From the NCBI GenBank assembly GCA_017993835.1, contig JAGOLX010000050.1:1-45581 (forward strand): DNA of 45,581 bases. Direction: 5' to 3'. The notes below the pieces were generated by a model. That model was not told the DNA's origin and did no database searches. It was given only the letters and a program-made list of their open reading frames with translations. The stretch's first letter is position 1. The number at the start of each line of letters is the position of its first letter. Made by a program: the position numbers and the translations under genes. Source of the stretch: Phycisphaerae bacterium. Lineage in GTDB: Bacteria > Planctomycetota > Phycisphaerae > Sedimentisphaerales > Anaerobacaceae. Positions 1 through 8,276 of the stretch are shown in pieces.

Positions 1-540
1 GTCATTCTGATCGGCCATTCCATGGGCGGCTCGGTGATTGTCGAGGCCGCGAGACTCATGCCGGACCGTGTGATCGGCCTGGTCCCTGTGGACACGCTGG
101 AGAACGTCGAGTACCCGATGACCCGGGAAGAGGCCGCCAAGATGATCGCTCCGCTGGAGAAGGACTTCCGAGCCGGGGCCCGGCAATTCGTCGAGCAGAT
201 GATCTCGCCCATCACGGAGCCCGAGCTTCGCGATTGGATCCTCGCGGATATGTCCGCTGCGCCGCCGGCGGTTGCGTTGAGCGCGATGAACGAGTTGATG
301 TCGCAGTACGTCACAGGCGAGGCGGCCAAGATCTTCGAGCAGGTCCGGCTTCCCGTCTTCGCCGTCAACGCGGATATGTGGCCGATCGACTACGAGGCCA
401 ACCGACGGCACATGCTCTCGTTCGACGCCATCGTTCTCAAGGGCACCGACCATTTCCTGATGATGGATCGCCCGGAGGAATTCAACCTCGCCCTGGAGAA
501 GGCGATTCAGGCGCTGGCGGTCAAGCCGGCCAAGAACTGA
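1..540 (+). CDS. alpha/beta hydrolase, 5' end outside window
   Basis: C-terminal 179 codons of an alpha/beta-hydrolase-fold enzyme; the frame is already open at base 1. The nucleophile elbow GHSMGG (bases 16-33) supplies the catalytic serine. The expected acid is probably the Asp in NADMWPID, and the catalytic His is in GTDHFLMMDRPEEF near the C-terminus, where such enzymes keep it. The cap region between them is rich in Met and Glu. Substrate cannot be deduced: the fold covers esterases, lipases, haloperoxidase-like and C-C hydrolases. No signal peptide can be assessed because the N-terminus is missing. The gene ends 17 bases before the next start codon on the same strand, so the two are probably co-transcribed. 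The family call is secure; the exact function is unknown. Confidence 0.88.
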   Translation, partial: VILIGHSMGGSVIVEAARLMPDRVIGLVPVDTLENVEYPMTREEAAKMIAPLEKDFRAGARQFVEQMISPITEPELRDWILADMSAAPPAVALSAMNELMSQYVTGEAAKIFEQVRLPVFAVNADMWPIDYEANRRHMLSFDAIVLKGTDHFLMMDRPEEFNLALEKAIQALAVKPAKN

Positions 541-557
541 GAATCGGGACCCATGTC

Positions 558-1640
558 ATGCGTCTGGTAACGATAGCAAAACGAGCTGCTGCGGCTGTGA
601 CGCTGATGGTCCTTCTCCTGGCGATCCTCGTGTGGTTCACGACGTTTCATCCGCGTGACGGACAATCTGAGACCATCTTCTGTGACGCTAATACTCCCAC
701 GTTGAAGTCGGGACAGACCGTCAAGGTCCTGTCGTACAACGTTCAGTTCATGGCCGGCAAGGGGTATCTCTTCTTCTTCGAGTTGCCAAACGATGCCGGT
801 CCGGACGAGCGTCCTCTGCCTGTGGATGTTGCACGCACCACGAACGAAGTGGCCAGGATCATCAGGGAGGAAGACCCGGACATCGTTCTTCTCCAGGAGG
901 TCGATGACGGCGCCAAACGAACGGAGTACATGGATCAGTTGCACGCGCTGCTGTCCAAGCTTCCCGCCGCGTACTCCTGCCATACTTCGACATTCTATTG
1001 GAAGGCGAGATTCGTGCCTCACCGACGCATCAGGGGATCCGTGGGCATGAAGCTGAGCACGATCTCCAAGTACCGGATTACCGTCTCCACTCGTCATACG
1101 TTGGCCCCTGTGCCACGCAATGCACTGGTTCGGCAGTTCCATCCCAAGCGGGCCCTCCTCGAAACAAGACTGCCGGTTGAAGGGGGCGAAGACCTCGCGG
1201 TCCTCAATCTTCACCTGGAGGCATTTCCAGGAGGCAGCGATGTGATGCGCAGGCAGGTCCAGCAGTTGGATGGCGTGCTGACACGTCTGTGCAAGGAGAA
1301 CTGCCCGTTCGTGGGCGGAGGAGACTTCAACCTGTTGCCCCCCGGTCAACGCAGCCGCCTGTCGCCTGCGCAGGCCAGCGCGTACCGCGAGGACACGGAA
1401 ATGGCCCTGTTGTATACGAAGTACCAGGTGATCCCGAGTCTGGCAGACGTGGAGGGTCCTATGCGTGCCAACTGGTTCACGCATTTTCCGAACGGGGCTG
1501 GCGTCGCGGGACCGGACCGGACGATAGACTACTTCGTGCTCTCTTCACAATCACAAGTGCTGGACGCCCATGTCAGACAGGGCGACACGCTGGAGATTTC
1601 GGATCATCTGCCGCTCATTGTTGTGTTGCGGCTGGACTGA
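558..1640 (+). CDS. endonuclease/exonuclease/phosphatase family protein, membrane-anchored or exported
   Basis: A 360-residue protein of the EEP (exonuclease III / sphingomyelinase / inositol phosphatase) fold. The N-terminus MRLVTIAKRAAAAVTLM plus the following hydrophobic stretch forms a signal peptide or anchor, so catalysis is extracytoplasmic. Signature blocks appear in order: VLSYNVQF (metal-binding Asn), DIVLLQEVDD (metal-binding Glu), LNLHLEAF, GGDFNLLP (catalytic Asp/Asn), DRTIDYFVL and the terminal ISDHLPLIV (catalytic Asp-His). All catalytic residues are present, so the enzyme should be active as a Mg2+-dependent phosphodiesterase, on nucleic acid or phospholipid. The start at 558 is chosen because it opens directly into the signal peptide; upstream in-frame sequence overlaps the hydrolase gene in another frame. 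It follows the hydrolase by 17 bases. Confidence 0.87.
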   Translation: MRLVTIAKRAAAAVTLMVLLLAILVWFTTFHPRDGQSETIFCDANTPTLKSGQTVKVLSYNVQFMAGKGYLFFFELPNDAGPDERPLPVDVARTTNEVARIIREEDPDIVLLQEVDDGAKRTEYMDQLHALLSKLPAAYSCHTSTFYWKARFVPHRRIRGSVGMKLSTISKYRITVSTRHTLAPVPRNALVRQFHPKRALLETRLPVEGGEDLAVLNLHLEAFPGGSDVMRRQVQQLDGVLTRLCKENCPFVGGGDFNLLPPGQRSRLSPAQASAYREDTEMALLYTKYQVIPSLADVEGPMRANWFTHFPNGAGVAGPDRTIDYFVLSSQSQVLDAHVRQGDTLEISDHLPLIVVLRLD

Positions 1641-2152
1641 TCACGATCCATGAGACCGGGTGTGTCGGCAGCGGCACGTGACAGGAAAACGGTATGCACA
1701 ACGCACCCTGCACTGCAATGGCGCAATATCTTGTTTTCTTAGCAAGCATTTTGGCCTGATCCGGTCCTCGCCTCGTCGCCTGCCTGGTGTCGGGACCGCA
1801 CCGTAAGACCGGGGGCGCTGCCCCCGGCCCGCCGGCATTTTTCGCTTTCCGCCAGCAGCATGATGGGCAGGCGTGTCGAGGGGCAAGTCCGCCGCTGTGA
1901 TTTCCCATGCTATTGGCCCAAGGCGTCAAATGCCGGGGGTATGGGGGCGGCGCCCCCAAGAGACACGAACGGACCCAAGACCCGATGAACCTACGCTTCG
2001 GTTGCGGCCGAAGGCCGCGCCAAGTCTGCTGTTCTTTCCGCTTGGATCTCAACAGTCCATGCACCCACTTGCCATAGCCCGAAGACGGCCGTCCCAGATG
2101 CCGCCCGTCTGAGACTTGAGTCATTCGTGCTTGGTTTGAATATGACGGCAGA
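1641..2152. other. intergenic region with inverted repeat pair
   Basis: About 510 bases without a convincing gene. The reading frames crossing it have unlikely composition (runs of Pro, Arg and Cys) and no recognisable domain. It holds the inverted pair described at 1811-1959. At 2120-2132 there is a copy of TCATTCGTGCTTG that recurs at 3326-3338 on the other side of the membrane-protein gene. The two flanking genes converge here, so transcription termination probably happens within the repeat hairpins. Confidence 0.6.
1811..1959. repeat. inverted pair of repeat family A
   Basis: Left arm 1811-1870 reads GGGGGCGCTGCCCCCGG, then GGCATTTTTCGCTTT, then GCCAGCAGCATG. The right arm 1906-1959 is the same element inverted, but with the ending GCCAATAGCATG and a diverged centre (GGCATTTGACGCCTT). 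Each arm starts with its own GC-rich hairpin. The same two arm types, in opposite order, occur at 42796-42848 and 43091-43143. This indicates a dispersed repeat whose unit is the two-armed pair. Confidence 0.75.
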
Positions 2153-3193
2153 TCACAGGACTCGGTCCACGAGATACCTTGCGCCGAGGAAGATGTCCAC
2201 TCCCAGCGCGGTGCAGAGGATCGCCCAGCGGAGCCAGTGGACGCGGAGTTTCATGTGGGTCAGGAGGAAGATGATGCCGGTCGCGAGGGCGCCGAGCAGG
2301 TAGATCATCGCGGCTTGGACGAACAGGCGCGCGTAGCCGTCGCCGAGGCCCAGGAGGACCTGGAAACACTGGATCGCCAGCAGCAGAGCGACGATCGCCA
2401 GCACGCCAAGCGTGATGACGGCAGCGAGGATCCACTTGCGGTCGGCGAAGCCCGCTTCGATCAGGCCGTGAAGGCCGATCCCGCTCAGGACCGCGCACCA
2501 GAGCATCGGAATGCTCACCCACAGGATGGGACTGACCCCCAGCCTGGCGATCTGGGTCGCGTTGAGAAACCCGTGGGAGAACGTCATCACAAAGCCCGCC
2601 AGCAGGACGACGAAGATGCTGTATCGGCGGGCCTTCCACATCATCACTACGCCCAGGACCAGCGCCGCCATGGGGACGTGGTAGAGTCCCAGCAATGCGG
2701 TGCTCCGCCCGAGCATGGCCAACGGCGCGACGAAGCCGACGAGATCCGCGAGGCGAACCACCGCGTGGAGCGGGGCCGCAAACAACCGCTGGCCGGCGGA
2801 CAGGTGCGAGAACAGGACGATCGCGACGAAGGGCGCCAGCAGCAGGGGAAGGCCCAGCGCCTTGCCGAACCTCCGTCCCAGGATCGTCGCGGGGACGAAC
2901 AGCCAGGGGACGCCTCCGGCCAGCAGACCCGCGCTGGGATGCACCCGCGTCAGGCCCAGGAAGAAGGGTCCGAAGCCATAGACCAATCCCGCCAGTACCG
3001 CGCCGGTGAATCCGCCCACCCAGCGGCGGCTCAACGCGTAGACGCCCAGGGCGCCGACGCAGGAGTTCACCGGGATGAGCCATTGCCAATCTGTGAACGT
3101 TGCGAATCGCGGCTGGTACAGGTATACCGCGAAGGCGACGTACAGAGCTGTCGCGACGAGGTGCCGGACTATGGTGCGCGGGTCTGGGTTCAT
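2153..3193 (-). CDS. polytopic inner-membrane protein of unknown function
   Basis: A 346-residue protein with roughly nine or ten hydrophobic helices, beginning at IVRHLVATALYVAFAVY and running nearly to the C-terminus. Short charged loops separate the helices. I do not recognise a family: there is no transporter signature, no catalytic motif and no glycosyltransferase-type DxD. The general layout, with aromatic-rich first loop YQPRFATFTDWQW and a Gly/Pro-rich FGPFFLGLTRVHPSAG segment, is reminiscent of membrane-embedded glycosyltransferase-like or O-antigen-related proteins, but this is weak. The start at 3193 (MNPDPRT) is preferred over an in-frame start 36 bases upstream. The gene is flanked by copies of TCATTCGTGCTTG (2120 and 3326) and follows purM by about 190 bases on the same strand. 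Confidence 0.75.
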   Translation of the reverse strand: MNPDPRTIVRHLVATALYVAFAVYLYQPRFATFTDWQWLIPVNSCVGALGVYALSRRWVGGFTGAVLAGLVYGFGPFFLGLTRVHPSAGLLAGGVPWLFVPATILGRRFGKALGLPLLLAPFVAIVLFSHLSAGQRLFAAPLHAVVRLADLVGFVAPLAMLGRSTALLGLYHVPMAALVLGVVMMWKARRYSIFVVLLAGFVMTFSHGFLNATQIARLGVSPILWVSIPMLWCAVLSGIGLHGLIEAGFADRKWILAAVITLGVLAIVALLLAIQCFQVLLGLGDGYARLFVQAAMIYLLGALATGIIFLLTHMKLRVHWLRWAILCTALGVDIFLGARYLVDRVL

Positions 3194-3230
3194 TCCTGGG
3201 AGCAGCTCCAACTGCGAGTGGGAAAGCACG

Positions 3231-3337
3231 AAGCACGAATATCGAAATCTGAGACAAATTCAAAGCACCGAAATCCCAATGACCGAAACGCTGTCGCTCT
3301 TCGGATGACCCGTTTGGGATTTCGGTCATTCGTGCTT
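3231..3337. repeat. long inverted repeat between purM and the membrane-protein gene
   Basis: Nested inverted repeat: outer arms AAGCACGAAT (3231-3240) and ATTCGTGCTT (3328-3337); inner arms CCGAAATCCCAA (3268-3279) and TTGGGATTTCGG (3314-3325). More AT-rich than the flanks. It lies downstream of purM and could end the pur transcript as a hairpin, but there is no clear uridine tract. Confidence 0.7.
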
Positions 3338-3384
3338 GTTTCGTGTTTCGGAATTCGGGTTTCGGATTTCCCGCGGCGGTGCAC

Positions 3385-4455
3385 TCAGCCTTTCAGGACC
3401 ACTTGTCCAGTCCCGCGGGTGATGTGGCCGATGTTGTAGACCTTCTCGCCTGCGTTGATGAGCAGTCGGGCGGCGGCGTCCGCGAAGTCCTCCGCGACGA
3501 TCACGACGTAGCCGATGCCCATATTGAACACGTCGAACATCTCTTTCTCCTCGACGGGCCCGGTCTTCTGGAGGAAGTCGATGATCTTCGGTCGCGGCCA
3601 GCTCGACTTCTTGATCACCGCGTTGCAGTCCGTCGGCAGGATGCGAGGGATGTTGCCGGGCAGTCCCGCGCCGGTGATGTGCGCCATCGCATGGACGACC
3701 CGCTTGACCTTGTACTTGTTCAGCAGCTTGAGGATCGGGCGGACGTAGATCCTGGTCGGCGCCAGCAAGGCCTCGCCCAGCGTGAGTCCACTGAGCTCAT
3801 CGATGGTGTCCGTCACTTTGAGCTTGGCCCGTTTGAAGCAGATATTCCGGGCGAGAGCATACCCGTTGCTGTGCAGGCCGGAAGAGCCCAGACCCAGGAC
3901 GATGTCGCCCGGTCGGACGTGCTTGCCTGTGATGATCTTGTTCTTCTCGACGACGCCGACCGCGAAGCCCGCCATGTCGAAGTCCCCCTTGCGGTAGGTG
4001 TCGGGCATTTCCGCGGTCTCGCCGCCCAGCAGGGCGCAATCAGCCTGGCGGCATCCGGCGGCGACGCCTTTGACCATCTGGGCCACCAGAGCGGATTCCA
4101 ACTTGTGCAGCGCCACGTAGTCGAGAAAGAACAGCGGCTCGGCGCCCATGACGAGCATGTCGTTGACGCTCATGGCGACCAGGTCGATGCCGACGGTGTC
4201 GAACTTCCTGGCCTTGGCGGCCACCTGGACCTTGCTGCCGACGCCATCGGTGCAGGCGACGAGGATGGGATTGCGGTAGTTCTTCTTGAAGAGCTTCTCG
4301 TCATAGTCCAGGCGGAACAGACCTGCGAAGCCCCAGGGGACGTTGATGACCCGCGGCCCGTACGTGCTGGCCAGGTGCGACTGGATGCTGTCGACCATCA
4401 CGTCGTTGGCGTCGATGTCGACGCCGGACTGTGCGTAACTGACGTATTTACTCAT
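3385..4455 (-). CDS. purM: phosphoribosylformylglycinamidine cyclo-ligase (AIR synthase)
   Basis: PurM closes formylglycinamidine ribonucleotide to aminoimidazole ribonucleotide with ATP, step five of purine synthesis, in the cytoplasm. The 356-residue protein has the family's normal length. It shows the N-terminal MSKYVSYAQSGVDIDAND (the canonical YxxAGVDI block), the glycine-rich ACTDGVGSKV substrate loop, GIDLVAMSVNDMLVMGAEP (very strongly conserved), GGETAEMPD, GLGSSGLHSNGYAL, and ITGAGLPGNIPRILP. It overlaps the end of purF by 8 bases, so translation is coupled. Both belong to one operon read from the promoter at 6001-6029. No defects are seen. Identification is firm. Confidence 0.98.
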   Translation of the reverse strand: MSKYVSYAQSGVDIDANDVMVDSIQSHLASTYGPRVINVPWGFAGLFRLDYDEKLFKKNYRNPILVACTDGVGSKVQVAAKARKFDTVGIDLVAMSVNDMLVMGAEPLFFLDYVALHKLESALVAQMVKGVAAGCRQADCALLGGETAEMPDTYRKGDFDMAGFAVGVVEKNKIITGKHVRPGDIVLGLGSSGLHSNGYALARNICFKRAKLKVTDTIDELSGLTLGEALLAPTRIYVRPILKLLNKYKVKRVVHAMAHITGAGLPGNIPRILPTDCNAVIKKSSWPRPKIIDFLQKTGPVEEKEMFDVFNMGIGYVVIVAEDFADAAARLLINAGEKVYNIGHITRGTGQVVLKG

Positions 4456-5932
4456 TGGCCCTCGGCGGTTCCTCGAACATGTGGAGTTGGTATCGTTCCA
4501 TGGAGAACTTGTTCATCTTGACATCGACCGGAATCGGGTACTTGCCGCTCCAACAGGCGGTGCAGTAGTGATTTGCGGGCAACGCCGCACAGGAGAGCAT
4601 GCCTTCGAGAGACAGATAGCCCACGCTGTCCACCTCGAGGAAGTCCCTGATGTCTTCGAGAGTTCGCCCGTTGGCGAGCAGTTCCTCCTTCGTCGGAAAG
4701 TCCACGCCGTAGTAGCAGGGATAGCGGATGGGCGGGCAACTGGCCATCATGTGGATCTCTTGGGCGCCCGCGTCGCGAAGGGCGCGGATCTTGCCGCGAG
4801 TGGTTGTGCCGCGGACGATGGAGTCGTCCACGACGACGATTCGCTTCTCTCGGACCACGTCGGGAATGATGGCCAGCTTCAGGCGGACCTCCAGTTCGCG
4901 GAGTTTCTGGTTGGGCGAGATGAACGTCCGTCCTACATAGTGGCTTCGGACCATGCCCATGTCGAAGGGGATGCCGCTCTGCTCGGCGTATCCGATCGCG
5001 GCGGAGACGCCGCTGTCCGGGACAGGGATGACCACGTCGGCTGCGACCGGATGCTCTCTGGCCAACTGGCGGCCGAGCTTCTTCCGCAGTCCGTGGACGC
5101 TCTCACCGAAGATGTGTGAATTCTGCTTGGAGAAGTAGACGTGCTCGAAGATGCAGTGGGCAGGTGCGATGTCGCCGCGCTTGACGAAGAACCGGCTGTG
5201 CAGCCCGTTCTTGTCGAGACGAACGATCTCGCCCGGCTCGACCTCGCGGATGAACTTGGCGCCGATGACGTCGATGGCGCAGCTCTCGCTGGCGACGATG
5301 TAGGCTCCGGCGTCGGTCCGGCCGATGCACAAGGGCCGGATTCCGAACGGGTCCCGTGCGGCTTCGATGTGGTCGGAGAACAGGAAGATCAGCGAGTACG
5401 AGCCCTGCAGGTGGTTCAGAACGTGGCCCAGCGGGTCGGGCTTGTTCTGATGCGTGGGCTTGGCCATGAGGTGGACGATGATCTCTGTGTCGCTGGTGGA
5501 CTTAAAGATGCTGCCGTAGGCTTCGTACTCGTCGCGGAGCAGTCCGGCGTTGATCAGGTTGCCGTTGTGGGCCAGCGCGACCTGCCCCCGCGAATACTCG
5601 GCCAGCAACGGCTGGCTGTTCTCCGCGCAGGACGATCCGCTCGTGGAATATCGGACGTGCCCGATGGCGATGGGGTTTCTCAGGGTCTCCAGGGTGTCCG
5701 ACCCGCTGCGGAAGACCCGCATGACGGTCCCCATGCCCTTGTAGCATTGGATGTAGTCCCCGTTGCTGGAGGCGATCCCTGCAGATTCCTGCCCCCGATG
5801 CTGCAGCGCGTGCAGACCGAAGTAGGTCTTCTGCACGGCATCCGGATCCCCGAAGATGCCGAACAACCCGCATTCTTCTTTCTTTTCTGCAAAGACCTCG
5901 TACCCGTCACACTCCGAAACTGGCTCAGGCAT
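4448..5932 (-). CDS. purF: amidophosphoribosyltransferase
   Basis: First committed enzyme of purine synthesis: glutamine plus PRPP to phosphoribosylamine. About 494 residues. The N-terminal Ntn-hydrolase domain is preceded by a short propeptide; cleavage before the Cys of CGLFGIFGD exposes the nucleophile. It also shows LQHRGQESAGI and the phosphoribosyltransferase loop IVVVDDSIVRGTT. The four cysteines expected for the [4Fe-4S] type enzyme are visible: AHCIFEHVYF, YPCYYG and the pair in YCTACWSGKYP. The enzyme is therefore probably oxygen-sensitive and self-processing, as in Bacillus. The start is either ATG at 5932 or GTG at 5941; neither has a strong ribosome binding site. It is the first gene of the operon, overlapping purM by 8 bases. 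Confidence 0.97.
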   Translation of the reverse strand: MPEPVSECDGYEVFAEKKEECGLFGIFGDPDAVQKTYFGLHALQHRGQESAGIASSNGDYIQCYKGMGTVMRVFRSGSDTLETLRNPIAIGHVRYSTSGSSCAENSQPLLAEYSRGQVALAHNGNLINAGLLRDEYEAYGSIFKSTSDTEIIVHLMAKPTHQNKPDPLGHVLNHLQGSYSLIFLFSDHIEAARDPFGIRPLCIGRTDAGAYIVASESCAIDVIGAKFIREVEPGEIVRLDKNGLHSRFFVKRGDIAPAHCIFEHVYFSKQNSHIFGESVHGLRKKLGRQLAREHPVAADVVIPVPDSGVSAAIGYAEQSGIPFDMGMVRSHYVGRTFISPNQKLRELEVRLKLAIIPDVVREKRIVVVDDSIVRGTTTRGKIRALRDAGAQEIHMMASCPPIRYPCYYGVDFPTKEELLANGRTLEDIRDFLEVDSVGYLSLEGMLSCAALPANHYCTACWSGKYPIPVDVKMNKFSMERYQLHMFEEPPRANE

Positions 5933-6000
5933 GGTTCTCACACTGACCGCTAACCAAGAGTAACCTTTACGAATCGCCCAACCCCCCTCGTCGAACCGAC

Positions 6001-6029
6001 AGTGTACCGACCGGGCGATCGCAAGTCAA
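6001..6029 (-). promoter_or_regulatory. sigma70-type promoter of purF-purM
   Basis: On the minus strand: TTGACT (6029-6024), a spacer of exactly 17 bases, then TACACT (6006-6001). Both boxes match the consensus in five of six or four of six positions. Transcription would start near 5994, giving a leader of roughly 60 bases. Confidence 0.65.
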
Positions 6030-6071
6030 CTGCCGACCGTGCGATCCCATCCGATGGGGGATCATTTTCCG

Positions 6072-6100
6072 TTGCAGGACACCTCCCAATGTGATATCCT
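6072..6100 (+). promoter_or_regulatory. candidate promoter of first LamG gene
   Basis: TTGCAG, 17 bases, TATCCT. A similar arrangement (TTGCGG, 17 bases, TACCTT) precedes the third LamG gene at 10380-10408, and the -10 regions resemble each other (TGATATCCT and TGATACCTT). It would give a leader of about 170 bases. Confidence 0.4.
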
Positions 6101-6158
6101 ACAGGATCATCGAGGTTTGCGTTCTGTTCCAGGTGAGTTGGAGGAAGGATGTGCGGAG

Positions 6159-6277
6159 GAACGGGCGACATGTCGGATTCGAACCTCCTCCGATCCGGGT
6201 CGGGTGGTTTCCCCTGTGTGTGTCGACACAGGAAGCGTTTCGGAACGGTCACGATCTTTTTGGGAAGGAGGCATCTC
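6159..6277 (+). promoter_or_regulatory. conserved structured leader of LamG gene 1
   Basis: This 119-base leader aligns almost end to end with 10548-10662 before LamG gene 3. Both contain the hairpin CCTGTGT/ACACAGG (6213-6232 here) with different loops (GTGTCG here, GCCTCG there), then TCGGAAC, GTCACGATCT and the ribosome binding site GGGAAGGAGG. The stem is kept while the loop varies. It may be a regulatory RNA element or simply the footprint of gene duplication. Confidence 0.5.
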
Positions 6278-8056
6278 ATGCGCAGGACAGGAGTCTGTTT
6301 GGCAGGTCTATTCCTGGTTCTGGCGTCGGCAGGTGACGTCTCGGCGGGGCTCGTTGCACACTGGAAACTGGACGAGACGACCGGGACGGTGGTTTCCGAC
6401 TCCAGCGGCAACGGCTATGACGGCACGCTGGTGGGCGGCGTCACGTGGGTTGCCGGCATGATCAACGGCGCCCTGGAGTTGGACGGGACCGGGTACGCCG
6501 ATTTTGGGAACCCTGCGGGTTGGCCTTCCGGCAAGGCGGCGAGGACCTTATGCGGCTGGGGCAAGACCAACAGTGTCGACGCGGTCTGGAAATGGATTGC
6601 CGCCTATGGCTCTGCGGGCACCGACCTGGCGATGTTCATCGGCCTCAATGGCACCGCCCTCTACGGCGGGGGCTACGGCGACGACGTGTACGTTTCGAAC
6701 TTCTGGGAAGTCGGCGTCTGGCATCATATCTGCCTGACCTACGACGGCACGACGGCTCGTCTGTACGCCGACGCGGTCGAGGTGACCTCCGCCAAGAAGA
6801 ACTGGAACCTGGTCCTGAGCCGGGCCCACATCGGCCAGCAGGTCAACGATCTTTCGGAGTTCTGGGACGGCATGATCGACGATGTTCGCCTCTACAACCG
6901 GCGTCTGACGGACGACCATGTCGCCGTCGTCTGTGCGGGCGGCACGCCCGATTTCACCAAGGCCGAAAGTCCCAATCCCGTCAACGGCGCGATCGGCGTC
7001 TCGACGGCCTTGCTCCAGTGGACGAAAGGCGAGGGCGCGGCGAAGCACAACGTCTATCTGGGCACGAGCCGGGATCTGACCGAGGACAATCGCGTGGCGT
7101 CCAAAATCGGTAACGTCTTCTACTTCCATGCGGGGGGGCTGGTTGGTGGCACAACCTACTACTGGCGTGTCGACGAGATCGAGACGGACGGCGTTACGAT
7201 TCATACGGGCGATGTCTGGAGCTTCGTCGCCCAGGCGGACGTCGCCTACTATCCCATCCCGAAAGACGGCGAGAACAACGTCCAGCCCGACGCGATGCTG
7301 ACCTGGGCGCCGGGCAAAAGCGCCCTGGGACACCACCTGTACTTCGGCGGCGACCTCGATGCGGTCACCCAGGGGACGTCCGAAGCGGACCAGGGCACGC
7401 TGGATGCGGCCACGACCAGCTTCAGTACGGGGACTCTGGATCCCCTGACAAGTTACTACTGGCGGGTGGACGAGAGTAAGACGGGCAACGTCGTCCTGGC
7501 CGGACCAGTCTGGACCTTCACTACCGTCCTGCCCATCGACGACTTCGAGAGCTACAACGACGACGACAACCGGATCTTCGACTCCTGGGTCGACGGATAC
7601 GTCAATGGCACCGGCGCGACCGTCGGGAACTGGGAATCGCCCTTCGCGGAGCTGACCATCGTCCACGACGCGAATCAGGCGATGCCGCTCGACTACAACA
7701 ACGTGGATTCGCCGTACTACAGCGAGGCTGAGTATGAGTTCGGCTCCGCCCAGGATTGGACCGTGGACGATGTCAACACGCTGATCCTCTACGTCCGGGG
7801 CAAGATGGGCAATGCCCAAGTCCCGCTGTACGTCCGGATCATCGATTCCTCGAACAAAACCGCGTTGGTGGTACATCCCGACGCAGCCATCGCGACGAGT
7901 ACGAAGTGGGTCGAGTGGCAGATCCCGCTGGCGGACTTCACGAACGTCAGTCTGTCTCGCGTCAAGAAGCTGTACATCGGCCTGGGCGACAGCATGAATC
8001 CGACCGCAGGCGGCACTGGACGGATGTATGTCGATAGCATCGGCCTGGCAAAATAG
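6278..8056 (+). CDS. secreted LamG-domain protein 1
   Basis: A 592-residue exported protein. Residues 1-23 are a signal peptide with a likely cut after DVSA. A LamG/concanavalin-like domain follows (about 24-215: LVAHWKLDETTG, SGNGYDGTL, WHHICLTYDGTTARLY, IDDVRLYNR). Two FN3-like modules (about 222-415) share the endings YYWRVDEIETDGV and YYWRVDESK. The C-terminal module (about 418-592) starts DDFESYNDDDNRIFDSW and contains AMPLDYNNVDSPYYSEA and TKWVEWQIPLADF. No catalytic residues are seen, so it is probably a carbohydrate-binding or adhesive surface protein. A perfect ribosome binding site (AAGGAGG, 6264-6270) selects the start at 6278. It heads a tandem trio. Its lectin domain is closest to gene 3, its C-terminus to gene 2. 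Confidence 0.9.
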   Translation: MRRTGVCLAGLFLVLASAGDVSAGLVAHWKLDETTGTVVSDSSGNGYDGTLVGGVTWVAGMINGALELDGTGYADFGNPAGWPSGKAARTLCGWGKTNSVDAVWKWIAAYGSAGTDLAMFIGLNGTALYGGGYGDDVYVSNFWEVGVWHHICLTYDGTTARLYADAVEVTSAKKNWNLVLSRAHIGQQVNDLSEFWDGMIDDVRLYNRRLTDDHVAVVCAGGTPDFTKAESPNPVNGAIGVSTALLQWTKGEGAAKHNVYLGTSRDLTEDNRVASKIGNVFYFHAGGLVGGTTYYWRVDEIETDGVTIHTGDVWSFVAQADVAYYPIPKDGENNVQPDAMLTWAPGKSALGHHLYFGGDLDAVTQGTSEADQGTLDAATTSFSTGTLDPLTSYYWRVDESKTGNVVLAGPVWTFTTVLPIDDFESYNDDDNRIFDSWVDGYVNGTGATVGNWESPFAELTIVHDANQAMPLDYNNVDSPYYSEAEYEFGSAQDWTVDDVNTLILYVRGKMGNAQVPLYVRIIDSSNKTALVVHPDAAIATSTKWVEWQIPLADFTNVSLSRVKKLYIGLGDSMNPTAGGTGRMYVDSIGLAK

Positions 8057-8100
8057 AGATCGTACACCGTCCAAGACGGCGATCCACCAAGCGAACCACA

Positions 8101-8132
8101 GGGGGGCCCGGCGCGAGATTCCGGGGCCCCCC
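8101..8132 (+). terminator. GC-rich hairpin after LamG gene 1
   Basis: GGGGGGCCCGG pairs with CCGGGGCCCCCC through a single bulge; no uridine tract follows, so it may act as a weak terminator or mRNA 3'-end stabiliser 45 bases after the stop codon. Confidence 0.5.
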
Positions 8133-8276
8133 ATTCGCTCCAGGGGTGGCTCTAAGACCGGTGAAAGCAGGGTAGACAGAAAGGAGGGTTGCCACTATCC
8201 AGATGAGTCAAGGTACGAAACGACTGAAGTTCAGAGTTTGTTCTTGTGGAATGTCTATCCTTGGAGAGGTGGAGCA

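Larger units (their letters stand above)
5942..6277. other. divergent promoter region, purF (-) and LamG gene (+)
   Basis: This 336-base gap separates divergent genes and contains a promoter candidate on each strand (6001-6029 and 6072-6100) and the 119-base leader of the LamG gene (6159-6277). Reading frames that cross it have no recognisable protein. Confidence 0.6.

Noticed and set aside
2121-3329. 402-codon minus-strand frame overlapping the membrane-protein gene
   Set aside because: Composition is dominated by Arg, Pro and Gly with no hydrophobic or domain pattern, and it runs into repeat sequence at both ends. The frame with transmembrane helices is the better choice.
6159-6277. Known riboswitch class (cyclic di-GMP, cobalamin, SAM) in LamG leaders
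   Set aside because: None of the characteristic conserved cores of these classes was found; the conservation is limited to the two paralogous leaders.
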